Shown here in pieces: positions 8,667 through 17,212 of a stretch of DNA of 64,000 nucleotides (position 1 is the first letter of the stretch; each line of letters opens with the position of its first letter). The notes below the pieces were generated by a model. The model made no database searches, was not told where the DNA came from, and saw nothing but the letters and a program-made list of their open reading frames with translations. The translations under genes were made by a program, and so were the position numbers. This DNA comes from Dehalobacter alkaniphilus (GTDB lineage: Bacteria; Bacillota; Desulfitobacteriia; Desulfitobacteriales; Syntrophobotulaceae), in the NCBI GenBank assembly GCA_040500365.1, contig CP148031.1:992001-1056000 (forward strand). The letters run 5' to 3'.

Positions 8667-9527
8667 ATGTTTATATGGGATTTTGCTGCAAATCTTGTCC
8701 TTGGACAGATTATGGACTGGATATATCAGCAACTGATCGGCTTCCTCGGTGATTTCTTTTCCATGATGGGCAATATGGGAGCCGATCTGTTCGGCATGAC
8801 TTGGGTGCAGGCCATCGTAACATTATTTAGTTATCTGGCCTGGGCTTTGTATGGAACCGGACTGGTGGTAGCACTGTTTGAATGTGCCATCGAAGCACAG
8901 TCGGGTCGGGCAAGCATAAAAGATACTGCCTTGAACGCCATCAAGGGTTTTATGGCTGTGAACCTGTTCACCATTGTGCCGGTGGAGCTATACAAGTTAT
9001 CTGTTACGCTGCAGGGCAGCTTTACTTCGGGAATCTCAAACCTGATGGGAGCTAGCGGAGGCATCAGCACCATGGCTATTGGAGCCCTTACCAACTTAGG
9101 GGGGCTTGGACTGAATCCAATCCTCGGCATTTTTTGCGTTATCCTCATGGGCTACGCTGTGATTAAAGTGTTTTTTGCCAACCTGAAGCGTGGCGGCATC
9201 CTGCTGATCCAGATTGCAGTAGGGAGCCTGTATATGTTCTCGGTACCCCGTGGATACATCGACGGCTTTGTATCCTGGAGCAAACAGGTGGTAGGCTTGT
9301 GCCTCACCGCATTTTTGCAGGCAACCATCCTCATCGCCGGACTCTTGGTGTGGAATCAGAATATGCTCCTCGGTCTCGGCCTAATGCTGGCAGCATCTGA
9401 GATACCAAGGATCGCCGGACAGTTTGGGTTGGACACTTCCACCAAGGCCAACCTCATGAGCACCATCTATGCGGCCCAGTCTGCGGTGAACATTACCAGA
9501 ACGGTAGTGCAGGCAGTGGCGAAATGA
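8667..9527 (+). CDS. TrbL/VirB6-like conjugation channel protein
   Basis: 286 residues, strongly hydrophobic, with about six membrane helices separated by short Gly/Ser-rich loops, as in TrbL/VirB6 proteins that line the inner-membrane channel. An amphipathic C-terminal part follows (ending VVQAVAK). GAAAGGAGG lies just before the ATG. The stop overlaps the next gene by ATGA, and PrgI and VirB4 genes follow, so it belongs to the type IV secretion core. Confidence 0.78.
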   Translation: MFIWDFAANLVLGQIMDWIYQQLIGFLGDFFSMMGNMGADLFGMTWVQAIVTLFSYLAWALYGTGLVVALFECAIEAQSGRASIKDTALNAIKGFMAVNLFTIVPVELYKLSVTLQGSFTSGISNLMGASGGISTMAIGALTNLGGLGLNPILGIFCVILMGYAVIKVFFANLKRGGILLIQIAVGSLYMFSVPRGYIDGFVSWSKQVVGLCLTAFLQATILIAGLLVWNQNMLLGLGLMLAASEIPRIAGQFGLDTSTKANLMSTIYAAQSAVNITRTVVQAVAK

Positions 9528-10087
9528 TGAAACTCGTATATATTGCCTCGCCCTACGCTGGGAATATCGAGCACAATACCAGGATGGCGATAGAGTACTG
9601 CCGCTTTGCTGCAAGCGCCGGTGTGGCTCCAATTGCTCCCCACCTCTTGTTTCCTTTATTTTTACATGACAGTAATCCGGAATAAAGAAAAAAAGGAATT
9701 GAAATGGGCTTGCGCTTCCTTCTCTCCTGCGATGAGCTGTGGGTCTTCGGTGACCGGATATCTGAGGGAATGGGACGAGAGATTGCGGATGCCCAAAGGC
9801 TCAGCATCAAAATAAGGTACATCAAATTTATTGAAAACCAAGGAGTAATGAATATGAAGCAATGGGGTATTTGGGCAAAACGCAACGCTGCTTCCATCTG
9901 TGGAGCTGCGGAGGCTTGGCTGAAATCAGACGGGAAACCCATGACCTTTGACACTTGTGAGGAAGCTGCTGAGAAAGCAAATGTGCTTATGAATAACATT
10001 AGAACGGTAAATGTCTCCTACTTCCCTAAGAAAATGGAGCTAGAGCTGGATGAAGAGCCATCTTCCGGCATGGGCATGAAGCTGTAA
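9524..10087 (+). pseudogene. DUF4406-like gene interrupted by an in-frame TAA
   Basis: From the ATG at 9524 (overlapping the TrbL stop) the frame reads MKLVYIASPYAGNIEHNTRM, typical of DUF4406 nucleoside-deoxyribosyltransferase-like proteins. It stops at TAA 9683-9685 and resumes in the same frame with RKKGIEMGLRFLLSCDELWV. The family usually has NPEERK here, so one G to T change (GAA to TAA) explains the break. The frame continues past the domain into about 80 extra residues and ends SSGMGMKL. The downstream part could be made alone from an ATG at 9704 or 9854. Confidence 0.75.
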
Positions 10088-10100
10088 GGAGGGCTGAACC

Positions 10101-10367
10101 ATGTATATCTACCCCGATAATTTAAAATCCAAAGCGGTGCTGTGGCTGTGGCAGCTTCAAGATATCGGCATCATCGGTATCGGGTGTCTTATCTCTGTTT
10201 TTGCGCTGGCACAGCTCGGCCTCCTGTTGCCGATAGTGGCGACTGCTCTTTACGGCTTCCTGACTATCCGGTTTGAGGACACCTCTATCCTCGATTTTAT
10301 CAAGTATGCCTGTGGCTTTTTTATCACCAAGCAGCAAATGTATGAATGGAGGTACACGGAAAAATGA
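10101..10367 (+). CDS. prgI: PrgI/VirB3-like inner-membrane protein
   Basis: 88 residues with a short N-terminal beta segment (YIYPDNLKSKAVLWLWQLQD), two adjacent membrane helices, and a basic C-terminus, the layout of PrgI-family proteins, the Gram-positive VirB3 equivalents. Its stop overlaps the start of the next gene. PrgI followed by a VirB4 ATPase is the standard order in Gram-positive conjugation modules. Confidence 0.8.
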   Translation: MYIYPDNLKSKAVLWLWQLQDIGIIGIGCLISVFALAQLGLLLPIVATALYGFLTIRFEDTSILDFIKYACGFFITKQQMYEWRYTEK

Positions 10368-10954
10368 GCAGAAAAGAAAAAAAGATAGCCAAGCAAAAGC
10401 TTTCTACACGGCAGCTCATTGGCACAAAAGACATTACCGATTACAGTCTGCAGACCTATGGGCACGGAGAACTTGTATATTTTATCATCAAGCCGAGCAA
10501 TATCTCGGTCCAGTCGGAAGCCAGCATCTCCGCAAGAATCTATGCCCTCATGACCGTGCTGAAAGGCATGGCGGAGATCGAAATGTGCTGCCTGAATTCC
10601 CGTGAAAATTTCGAGGACAACAAGCAGTTTCTCCGGGAACGCATCGAACAGGAGGGCAGCCCCACCGTCCGCAAGCTGCTGGAGGCTGACCTGGGTTTCC
10701 TCGATAGGATACAGGTGCAGATGGCAACCGCCCGTGAGTTTCTTATTATCATACGGCTTAAGGATGAAAAGCAAAAAGAAATATTCCCGTACTTAAACCG
10801 CATCGAAAAAACCTTGCGTGAGCAGGGCTTCTCTGTGAAGCGATCCGGAAGCGAGGATATCAAACGAATCCTGGCAGTGTACTTCGAGCAGAACGTGACC
10901 ACCGAAAGGTTCGAGGACTTTGACGGGCAAAGGTGGGTGATTTTAGGTGACTAA
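10364..10954 (+). CDS. VirB4-associated conjugation protein
   Basis: 196 residues, no signal peptide or membrane segment, starting with a basic stretch (SRKEKKIAKQKLSTRQLIGT). Its sequence, with repeated alpha/beta character and GHGELVYFIIKPSNISVQSE, resembles proteins encoded between prgI and virB4 in clostridial elements; some VirB4 N-terminal domains look alike. Start at the ATG 10364 with GGAGG upstream. It probably acts with the VirB4 ATPase at the membrane. It is not followed by virB4 directly because cargo genes are wedged in between. Confidence 0.6.
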   Translation: MSRKEKKIAKQKLSTRQLIGTKDITDYSLQTYGHGELVYFIIKPSNISVQSEASISARIYALMTVLKGMAEIEMCCLNSRENFEDNKQFLRERIEQEGSPTVRKLLEADLGFLDRIQVQMATAREFLIIIRLKDEKQKEIFPYLNRIEKTLREQGFSVKRSGSEDIKRILAVYFEQNVTTERFEDFDGQRWVILGD

Positions 10955-11061
10955 CCGTCCAGTGCGCAATGGTTTTGTAATATAATCAGCCAAAAGAAGG
11001 GAGATGAAGCAAACTATAGGACCCATTGAAAAAACAACTGACTGAGAAAGGAGCATGTTAT

Positions 11062-11517
11062 ATGGAGAGAATCAATAGAGTCAAAGGATGGCTTGATTTT
11101 GCAAACAAAGATATCAGTTGCGCAAAGCATCTCTTGGGTATGCGTCCGGTTCCCTTGGAAATTGTCTGTTATCACAGCGAACAGGCCGCCGAAGAAGCGC
11201 TAAAGGGATATCTCCTATATCAAAATGTAGAACCGTCTCAGACTCAAGACTTAGAAAGGTTATGCAGCATGTGCCTGAAATTCGACAAGGCTTTTGAGGG
11301 GTTGATGGGGCCTTGGGAGAGACTTGCGCGATATGGCGAGCCGATATATCCTTTCGAGATGCAAATTTCAAACAACGATATGAAAACAGCCATTGCTGAT
11401 GCTGACCGTGTAATGGCATTCGTACTTCAAAGGCTTCAGCTTGCCGAGGAAATTACACATAAGGACGATGAACAAAAAGAGCAGCAGGAAAATGCAGCAG
11501 GGCAGCAACTAACCTGA
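11062..11517 (+). CDS. Orphan HEPN-domain protein
   Basis: 151 residues, clearly paralogous to the HEPN at 7,931: ISCAKHLLGM, then EIVCYHSEQAAEEALKGYLL. No MNT gene is adjacent. The conserved IHDL segment of the paralogue is TQDL here, so the histidine is lost. The C-terminus is a polar Gln/Glu-rich tail. The ATG at 11062 follows GAAAGGAG. It may be a degenerate toxin or may have another partner. Confidence 0.72.
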   Translation: MERINRVKGWLDFANKDISCAKHLLGMRPVPLEIVCYHSEQAAEEALKGYLLYQNVEPSQTQDLERLCSMCLKFDKAFEGLMGPWERLARYGEPIYPFEMQISNNDMKTAIADADRVMAFVLQRLQLAEEITHKDDEQKEQQENAAGQQLT

Positions 11518-11620
11518 CACATTCATTATGAACTCCAAGCCTAAAATCGTACCGACAAAGCTACGGCTGTCAGGTCGCCAGATGGCGTCCACATCCCAAA
11601 CAAAGAAGCTGATAGACAGT

Positions 11621-11649
11621 TTTAATTTTTAGTGAAAATATAGTATAAT
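11621..11649 (+). promoter_or_regulatory. Possible promoter of the antitoxin/Fic pair
   Basis: A perfect -10 TATAAT lies at 11644-11649, 22 bases before the antitoxin start; a weak -35 (TTTAAT, 11621-11626) is 17 bases further up. Confidence 0.4.
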
Positions 11650-11670
11650 ATATAGGTAGGTGGTGTTCAT

Positions 11671-11862
11671 ATGAGAGATTTGGAAAAGCTCATTGATGAG
11701 GTTAACGGCTCAATGTCAATGGAAGGCATGCCGCTTACGCAGACTGATAAAGATAGAATCAGACATTGCGTAGGTAATGATAAACTGGTTGAAGAAACGA
11801 TAGCTGAACTCATAAAAAAGCACACGGCTGTCAGGGGCTATAGCCATGAACAACAATTATGA
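11671..11862 (+). CDS. VbhA-like antitoxin of a Fic toxin
   Basis: 63 residues. SMSMEGMPLT near residues 14-23 matches the inhibitory motif (S/T)xxxE(G/N) of class I Fic antitoxins such as VbhA, whose glutamate blocks ATP binding in the partner. The stop overlaps the start of a Fic gene by 17 bases. AGGTGGTG precedes the ATG. This supports a two-gene Fic toxin-antitoxin module carried by the conjugative element. Confidence 0.82.
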   Translation: MRDLEKLIDEVNGSMSMEGMPLTQTDKDRIRHCVGNDKLVEETIAELIKKHTAVRGYSHEQQL

Positions 11863-12481
11863 TTACAGCTATGAGTGGGATCACAGATATTGTTACCCCC
11901 ATTCAAATGTGCTTATAAACAAGCTGGGTATTGAGGATGCAGAAAAGCTGCACATAGCTGAAAGAGAAATAACCTCTTTGAGAATTGCCAATGCAAAAGT
12001 AAGTGTTATAAAAGGCGATTTTGATCTACTCCATTTAAGAAAGATTCACAAGTATATATTTGGTGATATCTACGAATGGGCAGGCGAAATCAGATGGGTA
12101 AACATAGCAAAAGGCAATATGTTTTGCAACTGTGAGTTTATAGAACCAAATGCTGATTCGCTCTTCAAGAAGCTAAAAAAAGAGTATTATTTGAAAGATG
12201 CCTCCAAAGATGAAGTCCCGCTCCGTCTTGCATATTATCTTAGTGAAATCAATGTCCTTCACCCCTTCAGAGAAGGAAATGGCAGAACGCAAAGACTCTT
12301 TATTGACTATCTGGCCGAAAACGCAGGCTATAGTGTGGACTTTTCTCAGGTGACCGACAAGCAAATGATTGAAGCTAGTGCCGCTTCTTTCCTGTGTGAT
12401 TATAATAAAATGAATGAGATTTTCACTGCAATAACCGAACCTCTGTTGGAGAATAACATGACTCAAACTTTCATGGAATAA
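11846..12481 (+). CDS. Fic-domain AMPylase-type toxin
   Basis: 211 residues with the active-site motif HPFREGNGRTQR near residues 139-150 (consensus HPFxxGNGRxxR) and the usual upstream flap region (YEWAGEIRWVNIAKG). Fic proteins transfer AMP or related groups to target hydroxyls. There is no in-cis inhibitory motif; that function lies in the overlapping upstream antitoxin. A strong terminator follows. The motif is complete, so the enzyme is probably active. Confidence 0.9.
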   Translation: MNNNYDYSYEWDHRYCYPHSNVLINKLGIEDAEKLHIAEREITSLRIANAKVSVIKGDFDLLHLRKIHKYIFGDIYEWAGEIRWVNIAKGNMFCNCEFIEPNADSLFKKLKKEYYLKDASKDEVPLRLAYYLSEINVLHPFREGNGRTQRLFIDYLAENAGYSVDFSQVTDKQMIEASAASFLCDYNKMNEIFTAITEPLLENNMTQTFME

Positions 12482-12533
12482 ATTCAAATCATCATCAAAA
12501 CTTAGAATGAGGATGACTGCCAAAAAGAGGCAA

Positions 12534-12565
12534 GGGAGTATTAGTTTAGGCTAATGCTCCCTTTT
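12534..12565 (+). terminator. Intrinsic terminator after fic
   Basis: GGGAGTATTAG pairs with CTAATGCTCCC across a short loop, followed by TTTT. Confidence 0.75.
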
Positions 12566-12585
12566 CATATATCATCCGATAAAAG

Positions 12586-12628
12586 AAGCTGCTTGCTTTA
12601 TTGTATCAATAGAGCAAGCAGCTTTTTT
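12586..12628 (+). terminator. Strong terminator upstream of the virB4 relic
   Basis: AAGCTGCTTGCT at 12586-12597 pairs perfectly with AGCAAGCAGCTT at 12613-12624, then TTTT. The same arrangement (terminator, leader, virB4 start) occurs before the working virB4 at 13989. Confidence 0.8.
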
Positions 12629-12662
12629 ATATTCAAATTCAAGCAGAAAGAAGTGAAAGTCT

Positions 12663-12836
12663 ATGGTAAAAAGAAAACTTGGTACACCAACGCCTGTGCA
12701 GGATGATGTCCGCATCCAGGAATTCCTTGATATGATCGCACCATCCGTGATCAAGTTTAACACCGACTACTTCATTTGCAGCAACACCTATAGATGCTTC
12801 TGGGCGTTACGAGAATATCCGATCTGTTTGTTATAG
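12663..12836 (+). pseudogene. virB4 5' end relic
   Basis: The ATG at 12663 opens a frame whose residues 15-50 (QDDVRIQEFLDMIAPSVIKF and onward to WALREYP) match the N-terminus of the intact VirB4 at 14049 almost residue for residue, while the DNA differs at many third positions. Homology stops at about 12820 and a TAG follows at 12834. It is the stump of a diverged second virB4, cut by the insertion of the DUF4365 cargo. Confidence 0.85.
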
Positions 12837-12919
12837 ACGACGAAAATAGTAAGTAGATGGATAGTATGCATAATGGGCGGTTTGGTAGGTTCAGGGCTCA
12901 TAATTAAAACTATATCAAT

Positions 12920-13896
12920 CTATTTAATATCATTCTCATTGAGATTATAAAACGATTCAGTTTCAAGGAAATTATCCAATTCTAAGAAGATTTCACCAAT
13001 CCTATTTAATGTCAGTTTTAAGCGGTAATGATCAACTTCACCCGAAGAATTGCTATATGCACGAATATCCGGCAATTCATTCCTCCACTCTTCAAATTCT
13101 TCGTGATCAAAATACAGATACTCACCAGTTTCATTATCATAAGGACAATTGCTCTTCTTATATTCATCTACTTCATAATCATAATAAAAGTCATCATCAA
13201 TATGAATATCTGCCCAAGGAAACAATCGTCTAAATACATCTTCATAACTCTGCATACCAAAATATGCATACGGCCATTCAATTACTATCTTTTCTTTTTG
13301 ATTACTGTCTATAATCTTCAATATGAACGAGCCACGCCCTGATGATTTATTAACCCACTCATCTGCCTCAAGAATGACATCGTCACCATTATTAATGGCG
13401 TCCATCCAAGGCATAGCTAATATTAAAGTAAGAAGTTTTTTCTCATAATCTGACAGGTTTTCAGAAATATTTTCGATTAATTCCTTGCATTCACATAATT
13501 TCTGATTCCTGGGAACGCTGATTAACCATCCCGATTGTGTTCTTCTAGTAGTTTGAGAATTAACATGCTCCCAAATACACTCATCAGTATCAGGGTTATA
13601 TAAGATTAGTATAACTGGTAATGAGTGTTTGAGCCAATAGTCATAATGTTTGTTTTCTCCCCTAAATATTACGTGTCCCTTTTGAATTTCGGAAAAATAG
13701 CTATGGCCTGTTTTGATTTGTGCGGCTACAAGTTTTCCTGATGCGTATGCAGTTTTGGATTTATAGTTTCAATTTGCGCATCTATTCCATAGTCTCGAAT
13801 TGGTTGTTCTCTAAAAATCAAACCTATTTTGGTAATTGCGTTTTCGCAATGTGATATTCCTATACGATCGATCTGATCATTATGAAAAATTCCCAT
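12920..13896 (-). pseudogene. DUF4365-type nuclease-like gene with one frameshift
   Basis: Read on the minus strand from the ATG at 13896 (AAGGAG 6 bases upstream), the protein starts MGIFHNDQIDRIGISHCENA and carries IRDYGIDAQIETINPK. A frame change at the four-T run 13753-13756 is needed to continue with ASGKLVAAQIKTGHSYF. The D...E...QxK spacing resembles PD-(D/E)xK nucleases and the DUF4365 family. One extra base in that run restores an open frame of about 325 residues down to 12920. It is the only minus-strand gene in this stretch and probably cargo with a defence role, which is inference. Confidence 0.72.
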
Positions 13897-13988
13897 ATAA
13901 ACTCCTTCCAACTACCGATTATAGACAAAGCATATCTTTAATAAAATATTTATCATGAAACGCTGTAAAAGTAAATTATTTTCCTCCA

Positions 13989-14015
13989 AGCCGTCACATA
14001 TCGTGGCGGCTTTTT
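13989..14015 (+). terminator. Intrinsic terminator before virB4
   Basis: AGCCGTCAC at 13989-13997 pairs with GTGGCGGCT at 14003-14011 (one wobble), followed by TTTT. Confidence 0.7.
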
Positions 14016-14048
14016 GATATCCAAATTTAAAACAGAAAGGAGAGAATT

Positions 14049-15869
14049 ATGCTCAAAACTCAATCACCCCCGCAAGACGATGTTCGTATCCAAGAGTTTT
14101 TGGACATGATCGCCCCCTCGGTGATCAAGTTTAACACCGATCACTTCATCTGCGGCAACACCTACCGCTGCGTCTGGGCGTTACGAGAATACCCTACCGC
14201 CACCGATGAGCAGGCCATCCTGCGCCACCTTGGAGAAAAGGATGGCATCACCTTAAAGATTTATACCCGCCATGTAACCCCGATTGAGGAAAAGAAAATT
14301 ATCAGTAATGCGGCCAACAAGAACAGGCTGAAGCAGAGCAACACCAATGACCTGCAGCAGACCGTCACTGCCGAAAGCAACCTGCAGGACGTTGCAAATA
14401 TCGTTGCCGCCATGCATCGGAACCGGGAGCCGCTCCTGCACTCGGCGGTATATATTGAGTTGTCAGCCTCCGATCTTGACCACTTAAAGGAGCTTCAAAC
14501 CGAAGTATTGACCGAGTTGATCCGTTCCAAGCTCAATGTGGATCGGCTCATGCTCCGTCAGCAGCAAGGGTTTATTGCGGTGATGCCAAGCGGCTACAAC
14601 ATATTTGGCGACCAGTTCGAGAGGGTACTCCCCGCTTCCAGCGTGGCCAATCTGTATCCTTTCAATTACTCAGGGAAAACCGATGCCAATGGATTCTACC
14701 TTGGAAGGGATAAGTTTGGAAGCAATATCATTGTAGATTTTAACAAGAGGACCGACGACAAAACCAATGCCAACATTCTCATCCTGGGGAACTCCGGTCA
14801 AGGCAAAAGTTACCTTATGAAGCTCATCCTTTGCAATATGAGGCAAAGCGGTATGAAGGTCATTGTCCTTGACCCTGAACATGAATATGAGGATTTAACC
14901 CTCAACCTGGGCGGCTGCTTTATCGACTTGATGTCCGGCGAGTACATTATCAATGTACTAGAGCCTAAGACATGGGATGAAAACGGATCGCCGGAGGACA
15001 AGGAAGCACCCCAGGCCTTCCGCTGTGCCTCCAAGCTGTCGCAGCACATCTCCTTCCTGAAGGATTTCTTTCGTAGCTACAAGGACTTTAATGACAGGCA
15101 GATTGACACCATTGAAATCATGCTTACCAAGCTCTATGACAAGTGGAACATTACCGACCATACCAACTTTGACCGGCTGACACCCAAGGATTATCCTATC
15201 CTGTCCGACTTGTATAAGCTGATAGAAGGGGAGTATCAAAGCTATGACAGCAGCCACAAACAGCTCTACACTGCAGAAACCCTGCAGGAAATCTGCCTTG
15301 GACTCCACTCGCTTTGCGTGGGTGCGGAGAGCAAATTCTTTGACGGACACACGAATATCACCGACAGCCACTTCATCACCTTTGGCGTAAAAGGATTGCT
15401 GCAGGCCAGCAAGAACATCAAAAACGCTCTGCTTTTCAACGTACTCTCTTTCATGTCCAACCAGCTGCTGACGGCAGGCAGCACGGTAGCCAGCATTGAT
15501 GAGCTGTACCTCTTCCTCTCCAACCTTACAGCCATTGAGTACATCCGCAATTTTATGAAGCGAGTTCGTAAGAAAGACAGCGCCGTCATCCTTGCCTCGC
15601 AGAACCTGGAAGACTTCAACCTGGATGGAATCAGAGAATACACGAAGCCCCTGTTCAGCATCCCGACTCACGCCTTCTTGTTCAACGCCGGAAACATTGA
15701 TGCAAAGTTTTATATGGATACCCTGCAGCTTGAACAGAGTGAATACAACCTCATCCGTTATCCGCAGCGGGGTGTCTGCCTCTATAAATGCGGCAACGAG
15801 AGGTACAACCTCATGGTTTCTGCACCGGAATATAAGGAAAAATTGTTCGGCACGGCGGGAGGACGGTAA
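14049..15869 (+). CDS. virB4: VirB4-family conjugation ATPase
   Basis: 606 residues. The C-terminal ATPase part has Walker A GNSGQGKS at residues 247-254 and a Walker B-like ASIDELYLFL near residue 485, as in TraC/VirB4 ATPases that power the mating channel. The N-terminal part (QDDVRIQEFLDMIAPSVI) is shared with the relic at 12663. GAAAGGAG precedes the ATG. It is somewhat shorter than many VirB4 proteins, and the separate protein at 10364 may supply part of the missing N-terminal region. Confidence 0.93.
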   Translation: MLKTQSPPQDDVRIQEFLDMIAPSVIKFNTDHFICGNTYRCVWALREYPTATDEQAILRHLGEKDGITLKIYTRHVTPIEEKKIISNAANKNRLKQSNTNDLQQTVTAESNLQDVANIVAAMHRNREPLLHSAVYIELSASDLDHLKELQTEVLTELIRSKLNVDRLMLRQQQGFIAVMPSGYNIFGDQFERVLPASSVANLYPFNYSGKTDANGFYLGRDKFGSNIIVDFNKRTDDKTNANILILGNSGQGKSYLMKLILCNMRQSGMKVIVLDPEHEYEDLTLNLGGCFIDLMSGEYIINVLEPKTWDENGSPEDKEAPQAFRCASKLSQHISFLKDFFRSYKDFNDRQIDTIEIMLTKLYDKWNITDHTNFDRLTPKDYPILSDLYKLIEGEYQSYDSSHKQLYTAETLQEICLGLHSLCVGAESKFFDGHTNITDSHFITFGVKGLLQASKNIKNALLFNVLSFMSNQLLTAGSTVASIDELYLFLSNLTAIEYIRNFMKRVRKKDSAVILASQNLEDFNLDGIREYTKPLFSIPTHAFLFNAGNIDAKFYMDTLQLEQSEYNLIRYPQRGVCLYKCGNERYNLMVSAPEYKEKLFGTAGGR

Positions 15870-15909
15870 CCGTTGCAGCTAAAAATTAACGGAAAGGAGG
15901 CAAAAATTC

Positions 15910-16059
15910 ATGTTTGCCAATACCCCTGTGTACTACCCCTCCATCGAGTATGCAAAGGAAAACAACGAGCTGGAACTGTGGCGTGAGTCCTACGATATCA
16001 AGCAAAGCCATGTACAGGCAGAAGCCCCGGAACAATTGGGAGGGATGAACCTTGGCTGA
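15910..16059 (+). CDS. Small 49-residue protein, DUF3849-like
   Basis: The ATG at 15910 follows AAAGGAGG by 10 bases, and the TGA overlaps the start of the peptidase gene. The sequence begins MFANTPVYYPSIEYAKENNE, resembling the start of DUF3849 proteins (PVY...YA). The overlap with the next gene suggests coupled translation. Confidence 0.6.
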   Translation: MFANTPVYYPSIEYAKENNELELWRESYDIKQSHVQAEAPEQLGGMNLG

Positions 16060-17125
16060 TCCCGCAACCCTTGCCCTGATTGCCAGGGCTGCTATCCCAG
16101 CCGGGACCGACAAACGGACGTGGAAGGTGATCGGTGCCATCATCGCCGCTCTGCTGACTCCCGTTATTCTAATGGTGGTTGTGATTATGAGCCTGCTCTC
16201 TGCCACAGCAAGTCATAACAATGCTGCCATTAATCTGACCTTTCACGGAGGTGCAATCTCCTCGCAGATGCCTGCGGATTACGCCGACTACATCCGAAAC
16301 ATGCGGGACAGCTTCTCGGAGCTTGACACTGCCATAGGGAATATAAGTACGGAGCTTGAAAGCGGAAGTCTTGACAGCACAAGAGTCAAGGCAATTTTTT
16401 ATGCTCTGTTTTTTGGCTCGGGCAGTCCCTCTAGGGACAGCGATGACTACCGTGCGTTTGTAGATTGCTTCGTGCGGTACGAAACCCGGTCCGATGAAGC
16501 AACAGGTGGCAGCTCTAAGGTGGCCATCCCGCTAACCTCCTTGCCGGAGATTTACTCAAACCTGGAAAGTACACTCGGCAGGACAATCACCAGTGAGGAC
16601 AAGGCCAATGCCTCGGAGATTTACAACCGCATCCTCTATGGCGACATTCCCACAGAAGGGGATGGACTCCAGAATTGGGTCAACACCATCACTGCAAACC
16701 CTGCTGAGGTTCCCTTTATTGGCGGCGACTTTATCAGTCCCCTCGGCAGCAGTTGGCGCAGCATGGTGACCTCCGAATTTGGATACCTGCGTGATCCTTT
16801 TCATCCCACTGTTGAAAATTTTCACTCAGGAATTGACCTGGGCGCGCCGAAAGGCACCGATATCCATGCTGCCAATGGAGGCACTGTCCTGTTTATCCGC
16901 TATAGAACCACCGGCTACGGATACCACCTGGCAATCGATCATGGCGGAGGCATCGTTACTTTATATGGTCATTGCTCTAAAATCCTTGTGACCGAGGGGC
17001 AGGCGGTAAGGCAGGGTGAGGTTATTGCACAAGTAGGTTCGACAGGCAAATCGACCGGAAATCACTTGCATTTAGAAGTTATTGTTGACGGCACACCACA
17101 GAATCCAAGAAGTTATCTGCCGTAA
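16052..17125 (+). CDS. M23 (LytM) cell-wall peptidase of the conjugation machine
   Basis: 357 residues starting at TTG 16052 with GGGAGGGA upstream. One membrane helix lies near residues 31-54, then a helical linker, then a C-terminal M23 domain with zinc-binding HSGIDLG near residue 260 and HLHLEV near residue 342. It is membrane anchored and faces the wall, where it would open peptidoglycan for the mating channel. It follows virB4 directly, as expected. Confidence 0.9.
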   Translation: MADPATLALIARAAIPAGTDKRTWKVIGAIIAALLTPVILMVVVIMSLLSATASHNNAAINLTFHGGAISSQMPADYADYIRNMRDSFSELDTAIGNISTELESGSLDSTRVKAIFYALFFGSGSPSRDSDDYRAFVDCFVRYETRSDEATGGSSKVAIPLTSLPEIYSNLESTLGRTITSEDKANASEIYNRILYGDIPTEGDGLQNWVNTITANPAEVPFIGGDFISPLGSSWRSMVTSEFGYLRDPFHPTVENFHSGIDLGAPKGTDIHAANGGTVLFIRYRTTGYGYHLAIDHGGGIVTLYGHCSKILVTEGQAVRQGEVIAQVGSTGKSTGNHLHLEVIVDGTPQNPRSYLP

Positions 17126-17212
17126 GGCATCATTGAGAAAATACATCGGGAGTCTGGGTGGCTGTTTATTAAAACTGCGGTATAATGAAACCGGTAATCT
17201 GAGAAAGGAGAA

